Both the position numbers and the translations under genes were made by a program. A stretch of 19,204 bases of DNA from CANHVK01 sp046304235. Its GTDB lineage: Bacteria; Bacteroidota; Bacteroidia; Flavobacteriales_D; Crocinitomicaceae. The notes below the pieces were generated by a model, which had not been told where the DNA came from, did not search any database, and saw only the letters and a program-made list of their open reading frames with translations. The stretch spans positions 1 through 19,204 of the forward strand of contig JBKCEW010000026.1 in the NCBI GenBank assembly GCA_046304235.1, written 5' to 3'. Below are positions 1-9,012 of this stretch, piece by piece; positions within the stretch are counted from its first letter, which is position 1, and every line of letters begins with the position of its first letter.

Positions 1-581
1 GAGCTATAGATTCTGTACTCAATCAAGAGTTTAGTGACTTTGAATTAATTATTATTGATGATGGAAGTAATAATAACACACAGAATGAAATCCTTAATTA
101 TGCCATTCAACATGAGGATAAAATTACTTATATAAGGCACAAAAATTGTAGTCAATCAGAATCTATAAACAAAGGAGTTTTAGTAAGTAATGGAAAGTTT
201 ATAACGATAATTGATGCTGATGATGAATACAAGCCTAATCATTTACTTACCTGTCTATCCGAAATAAAAAACCTAGATCTAATAGCCTCTACTACTGAAA
301 CAATAGTGCACAAAGAATCAGATTACTATGTTCCAGATAGGTTTAATAATAGTGCTTTAGTACATGTAGATGATTGTATATTATTTGCAACATTATTTGG
401 CAAAAAAGAAGTTTTTAAAAGTCTTAATTTTCACAATATGTATGGAGCCGATGCTCACTTTTATGAGAGAGCAGAACAGAAATTTATGGTTAAAAAACTA
501 GATTTGCGAACCTACATATACTACAGAAATAATCCCGATAGTCTCACAGCTAGAGTTAAATCAGAGAACCTAAACCAATGA
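1..581 (+). CDS. Family 2 glycosyltransferase, C-terminal part (5' end outside window)
   Basis: The open frame enters from the left edge (first full codon at base 3) and ends with TGA at 579-581. The visible part reads AIDSVLNQ, then ELIIIDDGS, the nucleotide-sugar-binding hallmark of GT2 (GT-A fold) enzymes, and about 55 residues later IDADDE, the DXD-type metal/nucleotide site. These are normally near residues 30-40 and 85-95, so only about 20-25 N-terminal residues seem to be missing and the protein would be short, about 210 aa. It probably transfers a sugar from an NDP-sugar at the cytoplasmic face during polysaccharide or glycan assembly. The substrate cannot be told from sequence. The stop overlaps the next start (ATGA), so the two glycosyltransferases are probably translated together. 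An ATG at 306 lies inside the domain after both motifs and is not a credible start. Confidence 0.88.
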   Translation, partial: AIDSVLNQEFSDFELIIIDDGSNNNTQNEILNYAIQHEDKITYIRHKNCSQSESINKGVLVSNGKFITIIDADDEYKPNHLLTCLSEIKNLDLIASTTETIVHKESDYYVPDRFNNSALVHVDDCILFATLFGKKEVFKSLNFHNMYGADAHFYERAEQKFMVKKLDLRTYIYYRNNPDSLTARVKSENLNQ

Positions 582-1312
582 AAGACTATATAGTAGCCTC
601 TTATATTTCAGGAGTTTACGATGTGAACAGAAATACAATTTTGGCTGATGATGATTATTCAATAATTCAAGATTGGGTAAATTCCATTTCAAAATTAAAG
701 TTACGAGGAATAGTTTTTCATAATAATTGTTCAGTAGCCACGTGCGAACGGTATCAGAACGAATACATTACTTTTATAAAAATTGACCACGATGTTCAAT
801 TTAATCCCAATGTTTATAGATACTACATTTACAATGAATTCCTCAAACTAAATTCAGAATTTATTAATAACATATTTTTCACAGATATCTCTGATGTTAT
901 TGTTTTAAAAAACCCGTTTCTTGAACAATTATACATAGACAATCCAACTAGTATTTTTTGTGGAGACGAACCAAAAATACTCAATAATGAATGGATGCAA
1001 CAACATTCTGAAAATTTACGCAATAACATTCATGATTATGAAATGTACGAATCTAATTTTGCAAACAGTATTTTACTAAATTGTGGAATAATGGGTGGGA
1101 ATATTACCGTTATGAAACACTTTATCAATAAATTATGGACTATTCATCAAAAATATAATTCAGACAATAAAACTGCATTTACAGGTGATATGGGAGCTTT
1201 TAATTATTTAATCAGAACGCAATATAACAATAACGTAATACATGGAAATCCTGTAAATACTGAGTTTAAAAAATATTTAGAAAATACAGACTGCTGGTTC
1301 AAACACAAATAA
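578..1312 (+). CDS. GT-A-like glycosyltransferase of unassigned family
   Basis: A 244-aa protein whose ATG overlaps the stop of the preceding GT2 gene (ATGA). I do not recognise a named family, but the layout fits a GT-A glycosyltransferase: FTDISDVIVLKNPF at residues 101-114 looks like the metal-binding D-x-D region followed by the usual 'xxPF' turn; LNCGIMGG at 167-174 resembles the acceptor-side N-x-G-x-x-G-G motif; GDMGAFNYL at 203-211 resembles the conserved D-x-x-x-x-N helix; HGNPVN near 222-227 and the terminal FKHK give the late His that often completes the metal site. No signal peptide or membrane segment is visible, so it should be cytoplasmic. Context with a GT2 gene suggests a role in capsule, O-antigen or protein glycan synthesis. 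The glycosyltransferase call rests on these motifs; donor and acceptor are unknown. Confidence 0.7.
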   Translation: MKDYIVASYISGVYDVNRNTILADDDYSIIQDWVNSISKLKLRGIVFHNNCSVATCERYQNEYITFIKIDHDVQFNPNVYRYYIYNEFLKLNSEFINNIFFTDISDVIVLKNPFLEQLYIDNPTSIFCGDEPKILNNEWMQQHSENLRNNIHDYEMYESNFANSILLNCGIMGGNITVMKHFINKLWTIHQKYNSDNKTAFTGDMGAFNYLIRTQYNNNVIHGNPVNTEFKKYLENTDCWFKHK

Positions 1313-1476
1313 TATAAATAGAGAACTGGAGCAAAAGTGTAGCGTGTGGTATTATTCAGTGGGGAAAAATCATAACTTTTAGTCAAAATAATTCTCCTTA
1401 AACGAATTAAAAATTCTTTCAACACCTAAAAGCGTCAACTTATAGCTATTTAAGTTATTTTTTATGCCTTTTTGTC

Positions 1477-1561
1477 ACTTAACACCCACCATTTAAGACA
1501 AATTTTCCGAAACACGATAAAAATAAGTAATGGTACGTAAATTGTCTAAAACTTAACAACC
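1477..1561 (+). promoter_or_regulatory. Candidate regulatory region before clpB with repeated and inverted motifs
   Basis: The 266-base gap 1313-1578 holds no gene I can support. Its right half contains two near-identical 11-mers, ACTTAACACCC (1477-1487) and ACTTAACAACC (1551-1561). Between them lies an imperfect inverted pair, TTTAAGACAAATTT (1492-1505) and AAATTGTCTAAAA (1539-1551). No TAnnTTTG box and no CIRCE-type heat-shock operator (TTAGCACTC/GAGTGCTAA) is visible. The arrangement could be an operator for the chaperone gene, but in DNA this AT-rich short repeats also arise by chance. Confidence 0.3.
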
Positions 1562-1578
1562 TTAAAACTCGTTGAATT

Positions 1579-4191
1579 ATGAATTTCGAAAAGTTTACCA
1601 TCAAGTCACAAGAAGCCATCCAAGAAGCTCAAACGTTGGCTACAACACTTCAGCATGGCACATTAGATACTGGACATTTACTGAAAGGTATTTTAGAGGC
1701 AGATCAAGAAGTTACTACCTATATATTTCAAAAAGCAGGAATAAATAAAAACACGTTAATTGCTGTATTGGATAGAATTGTAAATGGATATCCAAAAGTG
1801 ACAGGTGCTCAATTACACCTTTCCAACACAGCACAACAATCATTAGTTAAAGCAGAACAAACGGCTAAAAAATATGGAGATGAGTTCGTTTCCGTAGAAT
1901 TAATTTTCCTTGCATTAATTGAAAACAATGATGCTATAGGACAATTATTAAAAGACAACGGGTTAACCGTAAAAAAAATAAGTGAAATTATTATGGAACT
2001 TAGAAAAGGAGAAAAGGTAACTTCCAACAATGCAGAAGGAAACTACCAATCATTAGAAAAATATGCTAAGAACTTAAATCAATTAGCAGAATCAGGAAAA
2101 TTGGATCCAGTGATTGGTCGCGACGATGAAATCCGAAGAGTACTTCAAATTTTAACTCGTAGAACCAAAAACAATCCAATATTAATTGGTGAACCAGGGG
2201 TAGGAAAAACAGCCATCGCTGAGGGACTAGCACACCGTATTATTCAAGGAGATGTTCCTGAAAATTTAAAGTCTAAAACGGTTTACTCTTTAGACATGGG
2301 GGCCTTAGTAGCTGGGGCAAAATACAAAGGAGAGTTTGAAGAGCGTCTTAAAGCTGTTGTAAAAGAAGTTATTCAGGCAGAAGGTGAAATCATACTATTT
2401 ATAGATGAAATTCATACGTTAGTCGGTGCAGGAGGTGGCGATGGAGCGATGGATGCTGCTAACATTTTAAAACCAGCCTTAGCAAGAGGAGAATTGAGAG
2501 CCGTTGGTGCTACAACTTTGAACGAGTACCAAAAGTACTTTGAAAAAGACAAAGCATTAGTAAGACGTTTTCAAACCGTTTTGGTTGATGAACCATCTAC
2601 AGAAGACGCTATCTCCATCTTACGTGGTATTAAAGACAAGTATGAAAATCACCACAAAGTAATCATCAAAGATGCTGCGATCATTGCTGCAGTTGAATTA
2701 TCACAACGATATATCACTGATAGACATTTACCAGATAAAGCGATTGACTTAATTGATGAGGCTGCTTCTAAAATTCGAATGGAAATCAACTCTAAACCAG
2801 AGGAATTAGATGAATTAGAACGTAAAATCATGCAATTAGAGATTGAGAAAGCAGCAATCTTACGTGAAAATGACGTTAAAAAACTAAACATTTTAACAAA
2901 AGAATTAGCAAACTTAAACCAACAAAAAGATACTTTTTTAGCAAAATGGAAAGCAGAACGTGATGTGATTGATGCTATTCAAAAATCAAAAGAAGATATC
3001 GAAAACTTAAAAATTGAAGCTGATAACGCAGAACGCTCAGGTGATTATGGCAAAGTAGCTGAAATTCGATATGGTAAAATTAAAGAAACGGAGAATTTAC
3101 TTGAATCAAACAAAGCTAAATTAGCTGAAATCCAAGCCAATTCTAAAATGATTAAGGAAGAAGTTTCCGTAGAAGAAATTGCTGAAGTTGTTTCAAAATG
3201 GACAGGAATTCCAGTTTCTAAAATGGTAGAATCAGAACGTTCTAAATTATTACGATTAGAGGATGAATTAAACAAACGTGTTGTTGGTCAAAACGAAGCA
3301 ATTGAAGCACTTTCAGACGCAGTAAGACGTTCAAGAGCAGGTCTTCAAGATGCAAAAAGACCAATTGGTTCATTTATATTTCTTGGTACAACAGGTGTTG
3401 GTAAAACAGAATTAGCAAAAGCCTTAGCTGAATACTTATTCAATGATGAAAACGCTATGACTCGTATCGATATGAGTGAATATCAAGAAAAGCATTCAGT
3501 GAGCAGATTAGTAGGAGCGCCTCCAGGATATGTAGGATACGATGAAGGTGGACAATTAACTGAAGCGGTAAGAAGAAAACCATATTCAATCATCTTATTA
3601 GACGAAATAGAAAAAGCACACCCTGATGTATTTAACATTCTACTTCAAGTACTTGATGACGGTCGTCTAACAGATAACAAAGGACGTGTGGTAAACTTCA
3701 AAAACACTATTATCATCATGACTTCGAATTTAGGTTCGCACTTAATCCAAGAAACCTTTGAGGGTAAAAAAGAAGTTGAATTAGAAGCTGCAGGAGAAAA
3801 AGCAAAATTATTGGTAATGGAATTGTTAAAACAAACTATCAGACCAGAATTTTTGAACAGAATTGACGAAACAATCATGTTTACACCATTAACCAAAAAT
3901 AATGTAAGACAAATTGTTCAAATTCAGTTTAATAAACTCAAGGAAATGCTTTTAGAAAAAGACATCAAATTAGTTATTACTGATGAAGCCTTTAACCACA
4001 TTGCAGAAGTTGGTTACGACCCACAATTTGGTGCAAGACCTGTAAAACGAGTAATTCAAAGACAAGTGTTAAATGAACTTTCGAAAGCAATTTTAGGAGG
4101 GACAATTGATACAAACGAACCAGTAGTAATGGATGTATTTGATCACAAGATTGTATTCAGAAGACCTATACACGAAAAAGAAGAAATATAA
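1579..4191 (+). CDS. clpB: ATP-dependent disaggregase ClpB (Hsp100)
   Basis: An 870-aa class I Hsp100 protein, close to the usual 860 aa. It works in the cytoplasm as a hexamer, pulling proteins out of aggregates with DnaK help. Domain order: double Clp N domain (about 1-145, starting MNFEKFTIKSQEA); first AAA+ domain with Walker A GEPGVGKT at 204-211 and Walker B ending D276-E277; a long charged coiled-coil middle domain (about 405-525), which separates ClpB from ClpA and ClpX; second AAA+ domain with Walker A GTTGVGKT at 603-610 and Walker B D675-E676; then the RPEFLNRID sensor region and C-terminal cap. I see no IGL/IGF-type ClpP-docking loop, as expected for a disaggregase rather than a protease partner. 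Both ATP sites look intact. It has its own upstream gap and a strong terminator, so it is probably monocistronic. Confidence 0.98.
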   Translation: MNFEKFTIKSQEAIQEAQTLATTLQHGTLDTGHLLKGILEADQEVTTYIFQKAGINKNTLIAVLDRIVNGYPKVTGAQLHLSNTAQQSLVKAEQTAKKYGDEFVSVELIFLALIENNDAIGQLLKDNGLTVKKISEIIMELRKGEKVTSNNAEGNYQSLEKYAKNLNQLAESGKLDPVIGRDDEIRRVLQILTRRTKNNPILIGEPGVGKTAIAEGLAHRIIQGDVPENLKSKTVYSLDMGALVAGAKYKGEFEERLKAVVKEVIQAEGEIILFIDEIHTLVGAGGGDGAMDAANILKPALARGELRAVGATTLNEYQKYFEKDKALVRRFQTVLVDEPSTEDAISILRGIKDKYENHHKVIIKDAAIIAAVELSQRYITDRHLPDKAIDLIDEAASKIRMEINSKPEELDELERKIMQLEIEKAAILRENDVKKLNILTKELANLNQQKDTFLAKWKAERDVIDAIQKSKEDIENLKIEADNAERSGDYGKVAEIRYGKIKETENLLESNKAKLAEIQANSKMIKEEVSVEEIAEVVSKWTGIPVSKMVESERSKLLRLEDELNKRVVGQNEAIEALSDAVRRSRAGLQDAKRPIGSFIFLGTTGVGKTELAKALAEYLFNDENAMTRIDMSEYQEKHSVSRLVGAPPGYVGYDEGGQLTEAVRRKPYSIILLDEIEKAHPDVFNILLQVLDDGRLTDNKGRVVNFKNTIIIMTSNLGSHLIQETFEGKKEVELEAAGEKAKLLVMELLKQTIRPEFLNRIDETIMFTPLTKNNVRQIVQIQFNKLKEMLLEKDIKLVITDEAFNHIAEVGYDPQFGARPVKRVIQRQVLNELSKAILGGTIDTNEPVVMDVFDHKIVFRRPIHEKEEI

Positions 4192-4202
4192 CAAACATCA
4201 AC

Positions 4203-4245
4203 CTACAAAAAAGCTGCCCTAGTGAGAGGCAGCTTTTTTTTGTAG
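4203..4245. terminator. Bidirectional intrinsic terminator between clpB and ccsBA
   Basis: GCTGCC (4213-4218) pairs with GGCAGC (4228-4233) around a 9-base loop. The stem is extended by A6/T8 and by outer CTAC (4203-4206) with GTAG (4242-4245). There is a T run on the plus strand and, read the other way, a T run from the A tract, so it can stop both converging genes. Confidence 0.92.
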
Positions 4246-4257
4246 ATTGTAAATTAT

Positions 4258-7200
4258 CTAAACTATTTTTTTTGAATAATCTCTATATCTGTAAAAACTT
4301 ACAACAGAGAAGAGAATTAAGACACCACATGTTGTAAATATCCAATTTGGAATCTCCGCCAATCCTTCCCCTTGTGCATAAGAATGTAAACCAACCAAAT
4401 AAAAATTCACACCGAAGAAGGTAAAAATAATAGATGAAAAACCCCAAAAACTAACTAAGTTAAAAGTAAACTTTCCGCTTAAACCTGGAATAAATCGTAA
4501 ATGCAAAATAACAGCATAAACTAACACTGATACTAAAGCCCAAGTTTCTTTCGGATCCCATCCCCAATACCTACCCCACGATTCATTTGCCCAAACTCCT
4601 CCTAAGAAAGTTCCAATAGTTAACATATACAAACCTATTGTAATCGTCATTTCAGAAACAGAAGTAATCTCATTAATTTGAATTGTAAAACGTTTTCCAT
4701 TCGTAGAATTCCTAAATATATACATCAACAAATTAACAAATCCTAAAATCGCTCCTAGACCTAAAAAACCATAACTACCAGTAATTATCGCTACGTGAAT
4801 CATTAGCCAATAAGACTTTAGCACCGGCTGTAATGGAGTAATCTCAGGATCCATTAAATTTAACTCAGTAACAAAAAGTATGAAAAATGCTAATATTGCT
4901 GTAGCAGGCAACACAGCTCCATTTTTTCTAGAAAATACAAATCCAGCTATCATGGCAATCCACGCTATAAATATCACTGCCTCATAACCATTACTCCAAG
5001 GTGCGTGTCCGGTAATATACCACCTCATAGCTATTCCAGAACCATGATATACAAAAACTATCCCCATCAAAATGATAAATGGTAAAAGAATTCTTTTAAA
5101 TCTCTTTTCAGTGCTTTCAGTTGGTTGTACAAAAATTCGTACAAAATATAGAATCAACATCAACAAGCCTAAAACGAAATAGGTGTACATTGAATTTTTA
5201 AAAATATTCATCTTATTGTATCGAACCTCCATATTTACATGAGATTCAGATGGTGCTACTTTACCAGCTGCTTCACGTTGGTATTTCTTAAACCCTTTCA
5301 ATATATCCGAGGCTTGACCATATGCTTTTGTTTTTGATGCAGAATCAACAGCACTTAAATATTTTAATGCATACATAGATGAGACAGAATCTTTTTTCAT
5401 TAATTCCATATTCAAAGGAACATACCAAGTATTATTTGGGTCACTTTTCAAAGGAATGATTTTCATAAATTCCCATCTAAAAATAGAACCTGTTACTTCA
5501 AATCGCTCAACTAATTTTATGATTTTTTTATCAAATTCATTTTTTCTTGAATCTAATTTTTGATGAGCCATGTTGTATAAATTCATCCATTTAAACTGGC
5601 CATCAGAATCCATCAAATCTTGAAAACTTGCATATTTACCCAGTTTGAGTTGTTCTCTTACTGCTTGAGGAATTGAAATAATTTTTTGATTAACCCAATA
5701 AGGTGGATACATATGCATACTCATTACTGTCTGAATAGCATTGTGATTGTCATACTTGTTTTTCCCATATATTTTTCTAAGTAGTTGATCACAATTGGTA
5801 TGCATAGGAATAATTCTTCCTTGAAGATCCTGAACTAATAAAGTAGATACTTCGTCACTGTGTTCTTCTGACATGAATTGAACAACGGGTTCTTCATGTT
5901 TATGCCCCTCATGTTGAGCTGATACATTCATAGAATAACCTAAACCCAATATAATTGCGAAAATTTTCAACACATTATTTCTCTTGTGCGAAGCATTAAT
6001 TTTTGAAGCTAGTTCTTTGAACCTTCCTATTGGAGCAAACAGAGACATGATCATTCCGATTGACATCAATAAATAACCTACATAAGTAATATTTGTTCCT
6101 AAAGCATCGTGATTAACGCTCAAACGAGTCCCTTTCTCATCAGGATCGTATGCAGACTGAAAAAACCTAAAACCATCATAATCCATTACATGATTCATAA
6201 AAATCGTTTGATTTCGAGTATATTTTTTAGCATTATCAAGTATTGTAACATCACTTTCAAAGGAAGATGCTGTATTAGATCCAGGATATCTTTCTAAACG
6301 AAAATCTTTACATGCAATGTAAAATGGAATTTCTTTTTTAGTCGATCCATATTCCATTTCATAAGTTAAACCCTCAAAATTAAACACGGCCTTTTCAGGC
6401 ATCTGTTGAAAACCACCAACTAAATCTACCAACTTCGACTTTTTTCCATCTGTGATTTTTAGAGTCAAAATATCCATCCCTCTATCTTTTCTACCAGACG
6501 ACATTTTAGTCATTTTAGCGTGTTGAATTTCATTTTTATAGACAAATTGTTGACCTGCTACCACATATAAAGTTCTAGGTAAAAATGGAACTAAAGAATC
6601 TGTAGGCACATCTTGAAATAAAGAATCAGGAGGATTTTGACCTGATTGTCTATATTTCATCATCATTGTCATAGGAAGATATTTCAAAGGTAATTTTGTT
6701 TGAATCATTAAATTGCCATTTACTCTTTGGACTTCCATACCTGGCATGGCATCTTTTTTAGCAAATGAAAGGGCATTTTCACCAACCATCAGAAAACCAT
6801 TTTCCGATATATAATTCGATGTCATCCCATCAGTAACAATTTCTAATACAGAACCCTTAATCTTAGAATCAACCAAAAGAGAATCGACCATTTTTTTTCT
6901 AAAATTTACATATTCTATAGAAATAGGATTTTTATGTTTTGGAAATTCAATCTCTTCTTTAAAAGAATTATTTGCTTGTTCTGATAAAAAAGTCTTGCGA
7001 TTTAATACATATTGCATTTTGCCATCGTTAATCCTAAACCATAAATGTGGGTCTTGAAGGTATATCACATTACTTTTTTCTCCTTCACGAATTAACATTA
7101 AACCTTCATAACTTACGTATCGGGTTACCGCAGCACCAATAATTATCACGATGAATGATAAATGGAATGCCAACATTGCCATTTTTTCACGTTGAAACAT

Positions 7201-7410
7201 CTTGAATCTAAAAATATTAGAAATCAGATTTATCATCAAATAGAGAAGCAAAATTTCAAACCACTTTGCATTATAAATAAAAATCTTTGCTGTTTGAATA
7301 TCAAAAATTGACTCTACTATGGTTGCAGCACCAATAGCTATTAAAAAGATAATTAAACCAACGGCCATTAATCTCATTGAGAATAAACCATTAACAATTT
7401 TATTCAACAT
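4258..7410 (-). CDS. ccsBA: Cytochrome c biogenesis protein CcsBA (fused CcsB/ResB and CcsA), system II
   Basis: A 1050-aa membrane protein that should carry heme across the inner membrane and attach it to CxxCH motifs of apocytochromes c. The N-terminal ResB-like half has three membrane segments in the first 100 residues and a large outer region, then another segment near 440-465. The C-terminal CcsA half has several membrane segments and the heme-handling WWD region at 943-957 (WGWDPKETW at 949-957). The four histidines expected as heme ligands are present: H83 in an N-terminal membrane segment, H872 and H1009 outside, and H970 in a membrane segment, bracketing the WWD motif as in known CcsBA fusions. 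Between the halves, residues about 478-499 resemble a signal peptide (ending VSAQ), followed by HEGHKHEE and about 220 outer residues. ATG at 7410; it is divergent from the lipoprotein gene. Confidence 0.95.
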   Translation of the reverse strand: MLNKIVNGLFSMRLMAVGLIIFLIAIGAATIVESIFDIQTAKIFIYNAKWFEILLLYLMINLISNIFRFKMFQREKMAMLAFHLSFIVIIIGAAVTRYVSYEGLMLIREGEKSNVIYLQDPHLWFRINDGKMQYVLNRKTFLSEQANNSFKEEIEFPKHKNPISIEYVNFRKKMVDSLLVDSKIKGSVLEIVTDGMTSNYISENGFLMVGENALSFAKKDAMPGMEVQRVNGNLMIQTKLPLKYLPMTMMMKYRQSGQNPPDSLFQDVPTDSLVPFLPRTLYVVAGQQFVYKNEIQHAKMTKMSSGRKDRGMDILTLKITDGKKSKLVDLVGGFQQMPEKAVFNFEGLTYEMEYGSTKKEIPFYIACKDFRLERYPGSNTASSFESDVTILDNAKKYTRNQTIFMNHVMDYDGFRFFQSAYDPDEKGTRLSVNHDALGTNITYVGYLLMSIGMIMSLFAPIGRFKELASKINASHKRNNVLKIFAIILGLGYSMNVSAQHEGHKHEEPVVQFMSEEHSDEVSTLLVQDLQGRIIPMHTNCDQLLRKIYGKNKYDNHNAIQTVMSMHMYPPYWVNQKIISIPQAVREQLKLGKYASFQDLMDSDGQFKWMNLYNMAHQKLDSRKNEFDKKIIKLVERFEVTGSIFRWEFMKIIPLKSDPNNTWYVPLNMELMKKDSVSSMYALKYLSAVDSASKTKAYGQASDILKGFKKYQREAAGKVAPSESHVNMEVRYNKMNIFKNSMYTYFVLGLLMLILYFVRIFVQPTESTEKRFKRILLPFIILMGIVFVYHGSGIAMRWYITGHAPWSNGYEAVIFIAWIAMIAGFVFSRKNGAVLPATAILAFFILFVTELNLMDPEITPLQPVLKSYWLMIHVAIITGSYGFLGLGAILGFVNLLMYIFRNSTNGKRFTIQINEITSVSEMTITIGLYMLTIGTFLGGVWANESWGRYWGWDPKETWALVSVLVYAVILHLRFIPGLSGKFTFNLVSFWGFSSIIFTFFGVNFYLVGLHSYAQGEGLAEIPNWIFTTCGVLILFSVVSFYRYRDYSKKIV

Positions 7411-7511
7411 AAACTTGAATTTTGAAGTGTAAAAATACTGAGTATAATAGTTACTTGTATCAACGAAACAGAATTATATAATGTCTTTTAATGGAATTTT
7501 CTAACGTATTA

Positions 7512-7543
7512 TTTATTTAAAATAGCTTTAGATTGTAACTTTG
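7512..7543 (+). promoter_or_regulatory. Candidate Bacteroidetes sigma-A promoter for the lipoprotein gene run
   Basis: TAACTTTG at 7536-7543 matches the Bacteroidetes -7 consensus TAnnTTTG exactly. The -33 box is weak: TTTA at 7512-7515, 20 bases upstream, instead of TTTG. Transcription would start about 60 bases before the GTG start at 7604. No matching box was found for the divergent ccsBA gene in the same gap. Confidence 0.45.
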
Positions 7544-7603
7544 TTAGAAATATTCTTTTTTTTAAGAACATAATAAATACTAATATTGTTCGTTTTGAGG
7601 CTT

Positions 7604-8980
7604 GTGAAAAAATACGTCATTTTATTTTATTTAATTTTATTGCTTGGAATGACTTTTTCTAGTTGTAAAAAAACAGAATTATTTTCCAAATCCAATGTAA
7701 CTTTCTCTTTAGACACCTTAGTTTTTGATACTGTTTTTACAACTATTGGTTCTACTACTAAAAACTTCAAAATTTATAACCCAGACTCAAAGACTATCGA
7801 ACTAGAAGAGATTGAACTAATGGGAGGTAAAAATTCACCATTCAGAATAAATGTTGACGGTACTGCAGGTACTATTTTTTCAAACAATAAAATTGAAGGT
7901 AAGGATAGTATGTTTGTTTTTGTAGATGTAAAATTAAATGTAACCGGTAAAAACCTCCCTGTAGTAATTGAAGATTCTATTCGAATAAAAACAAATGGTA
8001 AAAACCAATATATGAACCTAATGGTTTGGGGGCAAGATGCTTATTTTCACTACAAAGAAATATTAAAAGAAGATTTATGGAAAAGTGATAAACCTCACAT
8101 CATAGTTGATTATGCTGCAATAGATTCTGCTAAAAGTTTGACTATCGATCCTGGGACAAAAATTCATCTTCACAAAAACGCAATACTATACGTTTATAAA
8201 TCAAAAATTGATATTAAAGGTACAAAAGAAAACCCTGTTCAATTTCAAGGAGATCGACTTGAGAGTTTTTACAAAAATGTACCTGGTCAATATTATGGTA
8301 TTTATTTCCATGAAGCACTGCCCTCTACTATAAACTACACAATAATTAAAAATGGTACTACTGGTGTTCATGTATATAGTTCTAAAAATAATATTTCAAA
8401 TCCAACAGTTAAAATAACTAATTCAATGATCCAAAACAATAGTAGTTATGGCTTGTTTTTATTTTCAAATCCTTGGGTAGAGATGGAAAACACAATAATT
8501 ACGAAAAATGGAACCTATGGAGTGTTTGTTTTGCAAGGGGCTATCTTAAAATCAACACATTCTAATATACTGGGTTATGCTTCATCAGAAAACAATGCAG
8601 CTGCATTAGCTATTAAAAACAATTACACAAATCCAAAAGACAACATAACATATGTTTCTCCGATAGATATAGAAATTAATAACTCTATTATTTATGGTTT
8701 TAAAGATGATGAAATTCTCTTTGACACAATTAGCGGTAAAGCTCAAATTAAATATTCATTCAACAATAATCTAATTAAACTAAAAAACGAACCCAAAACA
8801 CTTAATTTCATAAATACGATTTGGAATAAAAGCCCGTATTTTAAAGATGTTACCAATAACGACTACCAGCCAGAACAGGGGTCTCCTCTGTTTTTAAATG
8901 GAAATGTACAATTATCACTACCTTATGATATCAATGGAAAAACAAGAGGTAATCCACCAACCATTGGTGCATATGAATAA
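7604..8980 (+). CDS. Right-handed beta-helix lipoprotein
   Basis: A predicted lipoprotein of about 458 aa. From the GTG at 7604 the N-terminus is MKKYVILFYLILLLG followed by MTFSSC, a typical short signal peptide with a lipobox-like cysteine, so the mature protein should be lipid-anchored in the envelope. A TTG at 7586, also in frame, would add six residues ahead of the positive charges and is less likely. After the cysteine is a beta-rich domain (about residues 35-130). Then comes a region rich in I-x-N and NNS repeats (about 160-400) with short strands such as ITNSMIQNNSSYGLFLF, typical of parallel beta-helix folds. The C-terminus DINGKTRGNPPTIGAYE matches the ending common in surface beta-helix proteins of this phylum. 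It may bind or cut polysaccharide, but no catalytic residues can be assigned. It is the first gene of a rightward run. Confidence 0.82.
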   Translation: MKKYVILFYLILLLGMTFSSCKKTELFSKSNVTFSLDTLVFDTVFTTIGSTTKNFKIYNPDSKTIELEEIELMGGKNSPFRINVDGTAGTIFSNNKIEGKDSMFVFVDVKLNVTGKNLPVVIEDSIRIKTNGKNQYMNLMVWGQDAYFHYKEILKEDLWKSDKPHIIVDYAAIDSAKSLTIDPGTKIHLHKNAILYVYKSKIDIKGTKENPVQFQGDRLESFYKNVPGQYYGIYFHEALPSTINYTIIKNGTTGVHVYSSKNNISNPTVKITNSMIQNNSSYGLFLFSNPWVEMENTIITKNGTYGVFVLQGAILKSTHSNILGYASSENNAAALAIKNNYTNPKDNITYVSPIDIEINNSIIYGFKDDEILFDTISGKAQIKYSFNNNLIKLKNEPKTLNFINTIWNKSPYFKDVTNNDYQPEQGSPLFLNGNVQLSLPYDINGKTRGNPPTIGAYE

Positions 8981-9012
8981 TTATTAAACTAGAAACCAAC
9001 CATTTTTGAAAA

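Noticed and set aside
1204..1425. Minus-strand open frame partly in the gap before clpB
   Set aside because: It overlaps the end of the glycosyltransferase gene, and its composition and lack of any motif fit a chance frame in AT-rich DNA.
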